Positions 29,500 to 29,900 of a stretch of 29,900 nt of DNA are shown piece by piece; positions within the stretch are counted from its first letter, which is position 1; every line of letters begins with the position of its first letter. Source of the stretch: Diphasiastrum complanatum (Eukaryota; Streptophyta; Lycopodiopsida; Lycopodiales; Lycopodiaceae). Where the stretch lies: contig MU836371.1 in assembly GCA_029204225.1 (NCBI GenBank), forward strand, positions 1 through 29,900, written 5' to 3'. The notes under the pieces were generated by a model. That model had not been told where the DNA came from, did no database searches, and worked only from the letters and a program-made list of their open reading frames with translations. The position numbers and the translations under genes are program-made.

Positions 29500-29900
<401 letters not shown>

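Overview
The window looks like intergenic or intronic DNA of a land plant with a large, transposon-rich nuclear genome. The reasons are Ty1/copia and Ty3/gypsy elements primed by initiator-tRNA-Met sites, a DUF659-type hAT transposase with a GT-AG intron, (GA)n and (TG)n microsatellites, long A/T runs, and no compact operons, bacterial genes, rRNA or CRISPR. I cannot name the species. A gymnosperm, fern or large-genome angiosperm would all fit.

Region 1 (about 350-9314) is a minus-strand Ty1/copia element, Copia I. From right to left it has a probable 5' LTR, tRNA-Met-like PBS, gag, protease, integrase and reverse transcriptase; RNase H and the 3' LTR are missing. It is split by a non-autonomous LTR retrotransposon (2363-7045, plus strand, TSD GAGTA). 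That element's 3' LTR is itself split by a 924-bp solo-LTR-like insertion (5712-6635, TSD GTTGG). This gives a three-level nest whose order can be read from exact target-site duplications.

Region 2 (9546-16696) is a second complete LTR element on the plus strand (TSD TAGAG, PBS and polypurine tract present). Its interior is badly decayed. A Ty3/gypsy reverse transcriptase fragment around an FLDD box is the only recognisable coding remnant. A MITE-like fold-back and a short coding-like tandem repeat also lie inside.

Region 3 (16697-21590) is mostly unassigned AT-rich DNA. It holds a (GA)n tract, a 531-bp hAT-like MITE with an 8-bp TSD, and a minus-strand gypsy integrase C-terminal remnant.

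Region 4 (21591-25624) starts with the left part of a hAT element: terminal CATAGAA, TTCGAA palindromes, a long microsatellite, and transposase exons. Next come a 5'-truncated minus-strand copia element (Copia II) and a minus-strand gypsy gag/protease fragment that carries an inverted duplication.

Region 5 (25625-29900) has a doubtful solo LTR and one long open exon of an unrecognised, probably host gene (27832-28411, plus). It ends in hairpin-rich sequence and about 160 nt of almost pure G, which is probably an assembly or sequencing artefact.

No complete, intact protein-coding gene was found. The elements work together mainly through parasitism: non-autonomous LTR elements depend on enzymes from autonomous relatives, and the hAT MITE shares its terminal heptamer with the transposase-bearing hAT element 2 kb away.
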